A stretch of 23,280 bases of DNA from positions 1 to 23,280 of the forward strand of contig JASFTV010000010.1 of NCBI GenBank assembly GCA_050050615.1, written 5' to 3'. Within the stretch, counting starts at the first letter, position 1. The number at the start of each line of letters is the position of its first letter. This DNA comes from JASFTV01 sp050050615 (GTDB lineage Bacteria > Desulfobacterota > DSM-4660 > Desulfatiglandales > HGW-15). The translations under genes and the position numbers were made by a program. Shown here one piece after another: positions 1-6,568 of this stretch. The notes beneath the pieces are model-generated. The model was not told the origin of the DNA. It saw only the letters and a list, made by a program, of their open reading frames with translations, and ran no database searches.

Positions 1-196
1 GCAGGAGATCAAGGGGAAGGCGGATGCCGAGTCCACACGAATCTATGCTGAGTCGTTCGGCAGGGATCCCGAGTTCTACTCCTTTCTCCAGACCCTGGAG
101 ATCTACAAAGACACCATGGACAAAGAGAGTTCATTGGTTCTTTCCACGGATTCGGATTTCTTGAGATTCTTCAAAGGATACGATACCAAGCGATAG
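1..196 (+). CDS. hflC: HflC C-terminal end (partial)
   Basis: Open frame entering from the left edge (first complete codon at base 2) and ending at TAG 194-196, about 64 residues. The peptide contains QEIKGKADAEST, then AESFGRDPEFYSFLQTLE and LSTDSDFLRFFKG. This is the conserved C-terminal part of HflC/HflK-type band-7 (SPFH) proteins: an alanine/glutamate-rich helix followed by the PEFYxFxRSLE-like segment and a final hydrophobic DSDFFRF motif. HflC with HflK forms a membrane complex that modulates the FtsH protease. I prefer HflC over HflK because the short tail ends soon after DFLRFFKG. The N-terminal membrane anchor lies outside the window. A likely terminator follows. Confidence 0.85.
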   Translation, partial: QEIKGKADAESTRIYAESFGRDPEFYSFLQTLEIYKDTMDKESSLVLSTDSDFLRFFKGYDTKR

Positions 197-218
197 CCTC
201 ACAAGGCGTTGGCTCTAC

Positions 219-310
219 AAAAACCGCGGCAGAGAGGCCCGTCCGGAAGGGCGGGGGTGAATGGCGCGTCGTTTTTGTGGGGGTGCAGGACGCTTGCCCC
301 CGCGGTTTTT
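219..310 (+). terminator. Branched inverted repeat ending in a T run; likely hflC terminator
   Basis: An 11-base arm, AAAAACCGCGG (219-229), is perfectly complementary to CCGCGGTTTTT (300-310). Inside lie a hairpin CCCGTCC/GGGCGGG with a GGAA tetraloop (238-255, one G-T wobble) and a short stem GCGTC/GACGC (266-270 with 289-293). An alternative stem, GGGGG (279-283) with CCCCC (296-300), would compete for the 3' arm. The right arm ends in five Ts, so in the plus direction it could act as an intrinsic terminator of the hfl operon. The branched form also resembles a structured RNA, but I match it to no known riboswitch class. Confidence 0.45.
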
Positions 311-318
311 AAAACGCA

Positions 319-428
319 AAATGGGTTAAACCCATTTCGCTCTGAAGCCGCCGATGGCGGCATTCCGGAAAATGCGAGGCATTTTCCGGTTGTGAAGATG
401 CTCCGCGCCTTGGCGCGGGGAGCTTCAC
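319..428. repeat. Cluster of four consecutive hairpins
   Basis: Four palindromes follow each other with hardly any spacing. 319-337: AAATGGGT/ACCCATTT, loop TAA. 347-361: GCCGCC/GGCGGC, loop GAT. 365-389: CCGGAAAATGC/GCATTTTCCGG, an 11-bp stem, loop GAG. 392-428: GTGAA/TTCAC outside, GCTCC/GGAGC and GCGCC/GGCGC inside, with small bulges. Nearly every base lies in a stem, and the loops are about three bases. Their composition differs from one to the next, so this is not a simple tandem repeat. It ends about 21 bases before the ACT gene. Candidates are a dispersed intergenic structured repeat (REP/BIME-like), an mRNA-stabilising 5' leader or a small structured RNA. Confidence 0.75.
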
Positions 429-449
429 TATTGAAGCAGGAGTGGGAAT

Positions 450-932
450 ATGGTCAGGACAGAGATACAGCTTTTTCTGGAAAATGTTCCAGGTGAACTC
501 GGAAAACTGGCGAGCTTGCTGGCTGATGAGGGCGTCAATATTGACGCACTCACCATCCAGGATGCCTCTGCCTATGTCCAGGAGCTTTTTAAGGCCCGAG
601 GAAAATCGTTGAAGAGAGTTGCACCGGCCGCCTCCTACGGGTCCATGAAGAAGGACTCGGCCGATCACGCGCTCATTCGGCTGCTGGTTAACAAGACCGA
701 TAAGGCGATCGATCTCTTGTCCAAAGAGGGGTATGTGTTTGATATCATGCCTGTCATTGCTCTGGAACTCGAAAACAGGCCCGGCACCCTGTCAGAGATG
801 GCCAGGAAGTTCGGGGAAGAGGGCATCAATATCAATTATGTGTACGGGTCGGCCCGACCTCGGGAGAAAAAATCCCTTTTTGTATTCTCGCCTGAAGATA
901 TTGACGCTGCTGCCCGGATTTTCAAGGAATAA
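450..932 (+). CDS. Tandem ACT-domain protein
   Basis: 160 residues built of two ACT (beta-alpha-beta-beta-alpha-beta) units. The first begins TEIQLFLENVPGELGKLASLL (about 4-24) and the second VIALELENRPGTLSEMARKF (about 103-122). Each has the ENxPG turn and a following G-I/V-N-I strand (GVNIDAL, GININYVY), the usual ACT ligand-binding elements. Stand-alone double-ACT proteins are small-molecule sensors, often of amino acids, in amino-acid metabolism; the ligand here cannot be told. Compared with the usual form there is an insert of about 30 residues (roughly 42-72, YVQELFKARGKSL...) between strand 2 and strand 3 of the first domain. The ATG has AGGAG at about 438-442. It is separated from hflC by structured DNA, so it may have its own control. 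Confidence 0.8.
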   Translation: MVRTEIQLFLENVPGELGKLASLLADEGVNIDALTIQDASAYVQELFKARGKSLKRVAPAASYGSMKKDSADHALIRLLVNKTDKAIDLLSKEGYVFDIMPVIALELENRPGTLSEMARKFGEEGININYVYGSARPREKKSLFVFSPEDIDAAARIFKE

Positions 933-939
933 CCTGCCC

Positions 940-954
940 ATGAGCATGGCTCAT
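940..954. repeat. Small hairpin after the ACT gene
   Basis: ATGAGC and GCTCAT flank an ATG loop just after the ACT stop codon. There is no T run, so terminator activity is doubtful. The convergent recJ stop is only about 57 bases away and no better terminator is visible between the two genes. Confidence 0.3.
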
Positions 955-1010
955 ATTGGCTCAGAGGGCAAAGCCTACCCGTTTCACACCTTGACCCGAT
1001 CATTGACTTA

Positions 1011-2744
1011 CTATCCGCCTAAAGCCCTTAAAGGCTGACCGCTTTTCTCCAAATCAATGATCCTGAGCTGAACCTTTTCATATCCCTGCCACCGGTTGAT
1101 CTCAGGAACGAAAACCATATCAATGGTCTGATTCTCAAGGGAATGTTTTCCCCCGAGGTCAAAGCCGATCGCCTCCATGAGACTGCTTTCTTGTTGAACC
1201 CTCAGCTTCAGGTGGTTTTCTCCAACGATCCTGGACTCAATAACCTGCAAGGCATGCGCATAAAGGAGGGGCTCGGGATTTCCGGGTCCGAACGGCGACA
1301 TAGCCTCAAGACCGCTCACACGATCCCGGAAGAGCTCCGGAAGCGTGATTTGAGCATCAATCTCTAAGGCGGGGACCATGTCATCGTCGCTTAACTGATC
1401 CTGGGCGAATGTTTCCAGTTCCCTGGCCAAGGTTTCGACATTGGACGCTTTCATGCTGAAACCGACGGCATGGTAGTGGCCCCCGAATCTTTCAAAGAGA
1501 TGTTCAAGCCTGGTTAGGGCTTGATAGAGGTTAAAGCCGGGGATACTCCTTCCTGAACCGGTGGCCGCGCCGTCCTGAACATCCAATACCAGGGCTGGTC
1601 TGTGATGTTTATCTACGAGCCTGGAGGCCACGATACCCAGAACCCCCCGATGCCAACCCTTTCCGGAAAAGATCAGGGTCCTCCGATTTTTCAAACCGTC
1701 CATGGAGGCAATGATCTCTTCGATTTCTTCAAGAATATGCCGCTCAATGCTTTGGCGCTCGCTGTTCATGGCGCTCAGCTGCCCTGCGAGATCCTTGGCA
1801 AGGTCAGGTTGATTCGTGGTGAGGGCCAAGATCCCTGTCTCGGCATCCCCCAGTCGACCGGAGGCATTGAGGCGCGGCGCTAGTTTAAAGGCTACATCGT
1901 ACGGCGTGATCGGTGAGGGTCCAATATCGGCATCTTGCTGCAAGGCATAAATCCCCGGGCAAAGCGTGCGGTGGATTCTTTCTAAACCTGTCTTGACCAG
2001 TATCCTGTTCTGGTCAAGGAGCGGAACCATGTCAGCCACTGTTCCTAGGGTGACAAGATCTAGATAATCTCTCAGGTCAGTCTCAGGCCTATTTTTGAAC
2101 CAGCCCTTTTCGCGCAATGCTGCTCTAATGGTGATAGCGAGGAAAAATGCCACACCCACACCCGCCAGGTGCTGAAAAGGAAATGCTGAATCGGGGCGAT
2201 GGGGGTTGACCACGGGGCATAGGGGTGAGAAGTCTTCCGGCACCTGGTGATGATCCGTAACCACCACCCTCATACCCAATGCTTGGGCCTGCGCTATTTC
2301 GTTGTGATTCGCCGTGCCGCAGTCCACGGTGATGATGACTCCCCCCTGACGTTTCGCTATCTTTTTCACAGCATCCAGGTTGAGCCCATACCCCTCGGTG
2401 AAACGGTTCGGAATGTAAAAGGATGCCGGTATGCCCAGATCTGAGAAGAAATTCAATAGCAGGGCCGTAGCCGTAAGACCGTCCGCATCGTAGTCCCCGT
2501 AAACCGTGATATGTTCCCGCTCCTCCAGGGCCCGGACGATCAAATCGACGGCTGCGTCCATATCTTTCAAAAGCATAGGATCTATGAGATTGGAGAGTCT
2601 TGGTGATAGGAAGGTGGCGACACTATTCCTCTCTGAGACGCCCCGATGGATAAGGAGTTGCGCTTCGAGAAGGGAAAGACCGGTTTCACGGGCGAGTGTT
2701 GACGCATGAGGGGAGGGCGATCTGAGTTTCCAAAGGTTTCTCAT
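1011..2744 (-). CDS. recJ: Single-stranded-DNA exonuclease RecJ
   Basis: 577 residues, normal for RecJ. DHH-family phosphoesterase motifs are in order: DYDADG (84-89), DCG (141-143), DHH (164-166), VVNPHR, then GVGVAF in the helix after the DHH domain. SGRLGDAETG marks the DHHA1 side and GGHYHAVGFS the C-terminal substrate-binding part. The aspartates and histidines that bind the two Mn ions are all visible. RecJ degrades single-stranded DNA 5' to 3' in recombinational and mismatch repair. The start codon overlaps the kdsB stop (ATGA), so the two are translationally coupled. It is the last gene of the fmdB-zinc ribbon-queD-kdsB-recJ unit. Confidence 0.95.
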   Translation of the reverse strand: MRNLWKLRSPSPHASTLARETGLSLLEAQLLIHRGVSERNSVATFLSPRLSNLIDPMLLKDMDAAVDLIVRALEEREHITVYGDYDADGLTATALLLNFFSDLGIPASFYIPNRFTEGYGLNLDAVKKIAKRQGGVIITVDCGTANHNEIAQAQALGMRVVVTDHHQVPEDFSPLCPVVNPHRPDSAFPFQHLAGVGVAFFLAITIRAALREKGWFKNRPETDLRDYLDLVTLGTVADMVPLLDQNRILVKTGLERIHRTLCPGIYALQQDADIGPSPITPYDVAFKLAPRLNASGRLGDAETGILALTTNQPDLAKDLAGQLSAMNSERQSIERHILEEIEEIIASMDGLKNRRTLIFSGKGWHRGVLGIVASRLVDKHHRPALVLDVQDGAATGSGRSIPGFNLYQALTRLEHLFERFGGHYHAVGFSMKASNVETLARELETFAQDQLSDDDMVPALEIDAQITLPELFRDRVSGLEAMSPFGPGNPEPLLYAHALQVIESRIVGENHLKLRVQQESSLMEAIGFDLGGKHSLENQTIDMVFVPEINRWQGYEKVQLRIIDLEKSGQPLRALGG

Positions 2745-3493
2745 GCCCTGCCAGTGCTGTGTCCAGCGATCATTTGTTCCACTTTTTTGATATCCCTGGG
2801 TGTGTCCACCTCGATAGAGTCAAAGGCTGTTTCTACAACCTTTATCTTGAAGCCGTTTTCAAGGGCCCTTAGCTGTTCCAGTTTCTCCGCAGATTCGAGC
2901 TGCCCCACCGGTAGAGACGCAAATTTTCTCAGGAACGCCAGGCGGTAACCATAGAATCCGAGATGTTTGTAGTGAACCTTTTCGGATTTGGCTTCACGGA
3001 AAAAAGGAATGGAAGAGCGGGAAAAAAAGAGGGCAAATCCCTCTTTGTCGGTCACCACCTTCACGTGGTTTGGGTTCTCCACCTCCTGTTCATCAGTGAT
3101 TCTGAATTTCACCGTGCTCATAGGAAGATCGGGCTCTTGCATCAGGGGCTTGATCAGGTCAGAAATAACAGCGGGCTGAAATATCGGCTGGTCTCCCTGG
3201 ATATTGACGATCAGTTCATCCTTTTCCGGGGAGAGTGTTTGGGCAGCTTCGGCAATGCGGTCTGTGCCTGTGGGGTGCTTTTTCTGAGTCATGATCGCCT
3301 TGCCGCCGAAATCACGAACGCATCGAAGGATTCTTTGGTCATCCGTAGCCACAAATACATCCGATATATCAGGGCATGAAAGCGCACACTGGTAAACATG
3401 CTGAACCATAGGCCTGCCTGCGATCAGGGCCAGAGGCTTCCCCGGAAAACGCTTCGAATCGTACCTTACGGGTATGAAGGCGAGTATTTTCAT
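2741..3493 (-). CDS. kdsB: 3-deoxy-manno-octulosonate cytidylyltransferase (CMP-Kdo synthetase)
   Basis: 250 residues, the usual KdsB length. The N-terminus IPVRYDSKRFPGKPL is the nucleotide-binding signature of the family, followed by RPMVQHVY, VATDDQRI, HPTGTDRIAEA and VNIQGDQP (the metal-binding aspartate segment). FYGYRLAFLRKF and ESAEKLEQLRALENG are typical of the C-terminal half. It activates Kdo with CTP for the lipopolysaccharide inner core, so the cell has a Gram-negative outer membrane. queD lies 26 bases upstream and recJ overlaps downstream. The Shine-Dalgarno before the ATG is weak. No kdsA or other Kdo gene is in the window. Confidence 0.95.
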   Translation of the reverse strand: MKILAFIPVRYDSKRFPGKPLALIAGRPMVQHVYQCALSCPDISDVFVATDDQRILRCVRDFGGKAIMTQKKHPTGTDRIAEAAQTLSPEKDELIVNIQGDQPIFQPAVISDLIKPLMQEPDLPMSTVKFRITDEQEVENPNHVKVVTDKEGFALFFSRSSIPFFREAKSEKVHYKHLGFYGYRLAFLRKFASLPVGQLESAEKLEQLRALENGFKIKVVETAFDSIEVDTPRDIKKVEQMIAGHSTGRA

Positions 3494-3519
3494 TGAGTCG
3501 AGAATGTTGCGCGGTCAAG

Positions 3520-3891
3520 TCAGAGTTCCATATAGGTGGCACACGCTGAATCAGATTCCCACGCCGTCACCCTGCTTACCTTAACACTGTCGCTATTGAG
3601 AACCCGACTGAGGGATTCATAGATAAAGCGGGCGATATTTTCAGAGGATGGATTGACATCCTTGAAGTATTCCAACTCATTCAAGAACCGGTGATCCAGC
3701 TCACGGACCGCCTCTTGTGTGGCTTTCTTGATCCACTTGAAATCTATGAGGATGCCGTTCTCCCCCAAATCCTTGCCCGTGACGTAGACTTCAATCTTCC
3801 AGTTGTGGCCGTGCAGATTTTCGCACTGGCCGTGGAAATCTCTTAATTGATGGGCAGCGGCCAAATGGGAGATGATTCTCAGTTCATACAC
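3520..3891 (-). CDS. queD: 6-carboxytetrahydropterin synthase (QueD/PTPS family)
   Basis: 123 residues, standard for QueD. Zinc ligands His14, His27 and His29 (LHGHNW) are present, with the family cysteine Cys23 in GQCENLHGH, a LDHRFLN segment with the catalytic Asp-His, PSSENIARFIYESL, and the late glutamate in VTAWESDSACATY. It converts dihydroneopterin triphosphate to 6-carboxytetrahydropterin, the second step to queuosine. It lies 21 bases after the zinc-ribbon gene in the same operon. No queC, queE or queF is in the window, so pathway use is inferred from the family. A PTPS-type pterin role is less likely given the CxxxHGH arrangement. Confidence 0.9.
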   Translation of the reverse strand: MYELRIISHLAAAHQLRDFHGQCENLHGHNWKIEVYVTGKDLGENGILIDFKWIKKATQEAVRELDHRFLNELEYFKDVNPSSENIARFIYESLSRVLNSDSVKVSRVTAWESDSACATYMEL

Positions 3892-3912
3892 GAATATTTG
3901 TACCTGTTGCCT

Positions 3913-4176
3913 TTATGATTCTTGCGACTCAGTTCCCTCGTGAGGTTTTCCGCATTCACTGCATTTGCCATCGATAATAATGCCGGTACACGTCCCGTCC
4001 GGGCAAAGGATCCGGTCTTCAAGGTCGAAGCCATTCTCCCGGTCGATCTCTTCTTCTCGGTCATTTTCAAACGGCTCGCCACAGCCCATACAGAAAAGGC
4101 TTTCCGTGGGGACCACCGTTTGGCAGTGGGGGCACACCTTACCAGGAATCTCTTTTTGGCAGTGCGGACATTCCAT
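3913..4176 (-). CDS. Multi zinc-ribbon small protein
   Basis: 87 residues from ATG 4176. The open frame can be extended to a TTG at 4182, but the ATG gives MECPHC, a typical zinc-ribbon beginning. CxxC pairs occur at 3/6, 15/18 and 29/32, followed by an acidic linker (about 37-52) and a last module CPDGTCTGIIIDGKCSECGKP with paired cysteines. So three or four treble-clef or ribbon knuckles are packed in one small protein. I cannot name a function; such proteins may contact nucleic acid or act as metal-dependent adaptors. It starts just after the fmdB stop (4185-4187), so the two are probably translated together. Confidence 0.75.
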   Translation of the reverse strand: MECPHCQKEIPGKVCPHCQTVVPTESLFCMGCGEPFENDREEEIDRENGFDLEDRILCPDGTCTGIIIDGKCSECGKPHEGTESQES

Positions 4177-4184
4177 CGTCAAAA

Positions 4185-4349
4185 TTAGCTCTTTTTGGAG
4201 GTTTGAACCTGAAAGGGGGTTATCAATTGTTTGACCCTGGTACTCTTACATTTTGGGCATCTGAATTTTGTTCTCTCATATTCTGAGATGGTGATGCTCA
4301 AGGTAAACTTCTTCTTGCATTTTTCACATCTGAAATCATAGACGGGCAT
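4185..4349 (-). CDS. FmdB-family zinc ribbon protein
   Basis: 54 residues: MPVYDFRCEKC at the start, CxxC at 8/11 and CPKC at 31/34, ending QVQTSKKS. The MPxYxFxCxxC start and the second CPxC about 20 residues later define the FmdB putative regulatory family, which is widespread in anaerobes. Function is unknown for most members. A strong AGGAGG lies 5-10 bases before the ATG, and a promoter sits about 40 bases upstream, so this is the first gene of the operon that runs on to recJ. Confidence 0.85.
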   Translation of the reverse strand: MPVYDFRCEKCKKKFTLSITISEYERTKFRCPKCKSTRVKQLITPFQVQTSKKS

Positions 4350-4388
4350 AGCTAACCTCCTGGAAAAAAACAGTCGATTTGGCGTTAG

Positions 4389-4416
4389 ATGATATATCTT
4401 TTCTCAGGTTTGTCAA
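4389..4416 (-). promoter_or_regulatory. Sigma-70 type promoter for fmdB-zinc ribbon-queD-kdsB-recJ
   Basis: On the minus strand, TTGACA (4411-4416) and TATCAT (4389-4394) are separated by 16 bases. The -35 is perfect and the -10 matches five of six. The predicted transcript start lies about 33 bases before the fmdB ATG, leaving room for its AGGAGG. Confidence 0.6.
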
Positions 4417-4432
4417 CAAGTAAGGAGGGCTC

Positions 4433-4510
4433 ATGAGAATCGATTTGTCTGTGAAGGGATTGGCAAGCTTCAAAAGACGAGTAACGTTCAAAAGTGTTGC
4501 CAGAAGATGA
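4433..4510 (+). CDS. Possible 25-residue basic peptide
   Basis: ATG 4433 is preceded by AAGGAGGG at 4422-4429, an excellent ribosome binding site on the plus strand in an otherwise empty divergent/convergent gap. The frame reads MRIDLSVKGLASFKRRVTFK plus five more residues and stops at TGA 4508-4510. It is basic (seven Arg/Lys) with no recognised family. No clear plus-strand promoter is visible. It could equally be chance, since GGAGG-like strings occur on both strands here. Confidence 0.25.
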   Translation: MRIDLSVKGLASFKRRVTFKSVARR

Positions 4511-4525
4511 TGACTTTTTCGCCTT

Positions 4526-5095
4526 TCACCAACCTATCATAACGGATATGTCTTCCCAGTTTTTGACGACCAGAAATGGGTGGTTCTTTCTATTCCAGGG
4601 CTGATCGAAAACGATCGGCGTGATGGCATATTCCTGAAGGAGGTAACAGGTCTCAAGTCGATCCTCAACGAAGTACCTGACACCCTTATCCTGAAGGATG
4701 GATGGCTTGTTCTGATAGGTATGCGTTACCTCGAGGTGAATGAGATCCCCGTCAACCTGGGGAAGCTGATGTTGAATCCATCCCAGAATGGGATCCCGAT
4801 CCGGCCGGGCCGTGACAAAGACTAATGGCCCAACCAGTGAAAGCCTAGTTAGGAATTCTACCGCACCAGCAATGGGCTTTATTCCGCTTCTAATGGGATA
4901 AGCAATCAACGAATGGATGATGGCCTCTCTAGCATTTTGATCAATATCGACTACTGTGGTGAAATCATACTCAGTGATATCCTCGTAATCGAACTGATAA
5001 CCATATTCTTCTCTAGCTTTTTCCACGAAAACCCGAAACGTATCTGCAAAAACACCATCAATGTCGAACGCTATTTCATTCGGTAAGATCTTCAT
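4526..5095 (-). CDS. HAD-superfamily 5'(3')-deoxyribonucleotidase-like hydrolase
   Basis: 189 residues. The N-terminal FDIDGVFADT gives HAD motif I (nucleophile Asp11, acid/base Asp13). Motif II is VFVTARPD, the lysine is in HTYQNKPSIL, and motif IV is VRYFVEDRLET. Small alpha-helical cap residues lie between motifs I and II. The pattern agrees with the 5' deoxynucleotidase C (NT5C) group of soluble HAD phosphatases, which hydrolyse (deoxy)nucleoside monophosphates; the true substrate is not shown by the sequence. It starts 15 bases after the pgeF stop and is probably cotranscribed with it. Upstream of the ATG, TTGGAAATGAAACG gives only a weak ribosome binding site. Confidence 0.7.
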   Translation of the reverse strand: MKILPNEIAFDIDGVFADTFRVFVEKAREEYGYQFDYEDITEYDFTTVVDIDQNAREAIIHSLIAYPIRSGIKPIAGAVEFLTRLSLVGPLVFVTARPDRDPILGWIQHQLPQVDGDLIHLEVTHTYQNKPSILQDKGVRYFVEDRLETCYLLQEYAITPIVFDQPWNRKNHPFLVVKNWEDISVMIGW

Positions 5096-5110
5096 CGTTT
5101 CATTTCCAAT

Positions 5111-5926
5111 CTATTCTAACATGAGCACCGTGGCAAATCGCCCGGTCACACCTTCGGCCCTGTAAGAAAAGAAAAGGTCCGTTCTGCATCGGGTGCAGAT
5201 GCCCGCAAGTTCAATGTGCGCTTTCTTGAGACCCGCCTCCATAAGCTGCCAGCGACTGATCCGCCACAGATCAAAGTAATTCTTTCGCACCATAAAACGT
5301 CTGAAGGCATCGGGGAATATCTGTTCATGGGTGATAAACTCGGCGCAACAGGGACCTAGTGAAGGCCCTATGGCAGCCCTAAGGTCCGAGGGGTTGCATC
5401 CAAAATCAACTTTCAATCGCATTACAACAGTGCCCAGAAAATCATAAGTGTTCCCTCTCCACCCACAATGGACATTGGATATCACCCCCTTAGCAGGGTC
5501 AAACAGGATTACAGCTTGGCAATCTGCTTGCTTCACCATAAGGGCCACATTTGTCAAATCGGTGATAATCGCATCAGCATTGGCGGGCTTATCAAGAGCT
5601 TGAGAAGGGTCTCTGCGCAAAACAAAGATATCCTTTCCATGAGCCTGATTCATAGATTTCAAATGCTTGGCGCCAATGGCTTCTTGGACAATCTTGAGAT
5701 TGGTTCTGACCCTATGTGCTTTGTCACCATTGGAGAGACTGGTGTTCAGGGTCCCAAAGGGCGATTCACTGACACCTCCCCGCCGGGTAAAGACGGCGTG
5801 TGTCAACCGGTCATACTGGGAAAGTTCGGGGAATTGAAAATAAGGGACTTCATTTGGCAGGTTGGTCTCAAATGAAGAGACTGAATCATCAAGGGTAGCA
5901 GAAATAGGGGCGATTTTCACCAACAT
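5111..5926 (-). CDS. pgeF: PgeF/YfiH-family peptidoglycan editing factor (multicopper-like)
   Basis: 271 residues. The signature segments of the DUF152/YfiH/YlmD family are all present: FTRRGGVSESPFGTLNTS near the N-terminus, MNQAHGKD (first metal His), KQADCQAVILFDP (metal Cys), SNVHCGWRG (second His), AAIGPSLGPCC, and a late CTRCRTDLFFSYRAEG with Arg and Ser-Tyr-Arg. The family was once called laccase or polyphenol oxidase. The E. coli member is a cytoplasmic amidase that removes mis-incorporated L-Ser-type peptidoglycan precursors, and others act on purine nucleosides. The start is weakly supported (no good Shine-Dalgarno; the SRP RNA end lies about 70 bases upstream), so a few residues at the N-terminus may be wrong. 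Confidence 0.85.
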   Translation of the reverse strand: MLVKIAPISATLDDSVSSFETNLPNEVPYFQFPELSQYDRLTHAVFTRRGGVSESPFGTLNTSLSNGDKAHRVRTNLKIVQEAIGAKHLKSMNQAHGKDIFVLRRDPSQALDKPANADAIITDLTNVALMVKQADCQAVILFDPAKGVISNVHCGWRGNTYDFLGTVVMRLKVDFGCNPSDLRAAIGPSLGPCCAEFITHEQIFPDAFRRFMVRKNYFDLWRISRWQLMEAGLKKAHIELAGICTRCRTDLFFSYRAEGVTGRFATVLMLE

Positions 5927-5992
5927 AGGTTCAGAGCAGTTATTTATGTCTCGGAAAAATGGCGTCTCGTGTGAACTTTTTTGGCGGGAGAT

Positions 5993-6276
5993 AAAAAGGG
6001 CCCTGGTCGTGCATCCTTGTTCGAACCTTCAACGGTAAGTCTTCATCACCCTGTGAAAAAAAGTAGATAACATCACGACACAGACTGCCTTACTTACCGC
6101 TGCTTCCTTCCGGATCTGACGGGGTTTGTAAGCGTCCGTCACGTGAGGTCCACCTCATCAACAAAAAGCGACTAGGGGCAATACCGAGGGCGGTTCTCAC
6201 GAAGGCGTTTCGATCCCGCATAAGCGGATTTCGGGCTACAGGGCACCGCTAGCTCCCCATCTAGCACGACCAAGGC
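5993..6276 (-). ncRNA. ffs: Signal recognition particle RNA, large bacterial type (Alu + S domain)
   Basis: On the minus strand the segment 6099-6120 reads GTCAGATCCGGAAGGAAGCAGC and on to GGTAAG, the conserved helix-8 loop with GGAA tetraloop that binds Ffh. The 5' part around 6230-6262 reads GGGGAGCTAGCGGTGCCCTGTAG, the Alu-domain signature of Bacillus-like 6S-size SRP RNA. The ends pair: GCCTTGGTCGTGC (6264-6276) with GCACGACCAGGGC (6000-6012), 13 pairs with one G-U, followed directly by a T run (5993-5997) that serves as terminator. The total is about 280 nt, against about 114 in E. coli. It lies 16 bases after the HU stop codon. No separate promoter is obvious, so it may be processed from the HU transcript or use a promoter inside that gene. 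Confidence 0.93.
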
Positions 6277-6292
6277 TGAAGCTCAGGCACCT

Positions 6293-6568
6293 CTAGATAT
6301 CAACTCGATCCTTAAGTTCCTTCCCAACCTTAAAGAAAGGAAGCTTTTTTGAGGAGACGTTGATAATCTCGCCAGTTTTGGGATTTCTTCCCTGGTAGCC
6401 TTCGTAGTTCTTGATCTTGAAGCTGCCAAAACCTCTGATTTCGACTCTTTCCCCGTTGGTCAGCGCGCTTTCCATGTCACCGAAGACCGTGTTCACAACC
6501 TCTTCGGCCTTTTTCAAAGCGAGGTTTTCAGCCTTGGCAAGGCCCTCTATCAGTTGGGATTTGTTCAT
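6293..6568 (-). CDS. HU/IHF-family DNA-binding protein
   Basis: 91 residues, the normal family length. MNKSQLIEGLAKAENLALKKAEEVVNTVFGDME forms the two N-terminal dimerisation helices. VEIRGFGSFKI and the arm GRNPKTGEIINVSSKKLPFFKVGKELKDRV follow, with the RNPKTGE arm that inserts its proline into the minor groove. It is a nucleoid-associated DNA-bending protein. The arm sequence NPKTGE-I-x-V resembles IHF-beta and HU-beta alike, so I do not choose between them. A GAGAAGG ribosome site lies just before the ATG. A Fur-box-like palindrome sits 15-33 bases upstream. Confidence 0.93.
   Translation of the reverse strand: MNKSQLIEGLAKAENLALKKAEEVVNTVFGDMESALTNGERVEIRGFGSFKIKNYEGYQGRNPKTGEIINVSSKKLPFFKVGKELKDRVDI

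Noticed and set aside
209..668. Open frames of 95 and 119 codons around the hairpin cluster
   Set aside because: They cross the hairpins and overlap the ACT gene, and show no family features; arginine- and proline-rich translation from GC-rich palindromes.
6010..6030. TTCGAACC looking like a tRNA T-loop
   Set aside because: It lies inside the SRP RNA 3' region; no acceptor or anticodon stems fit.
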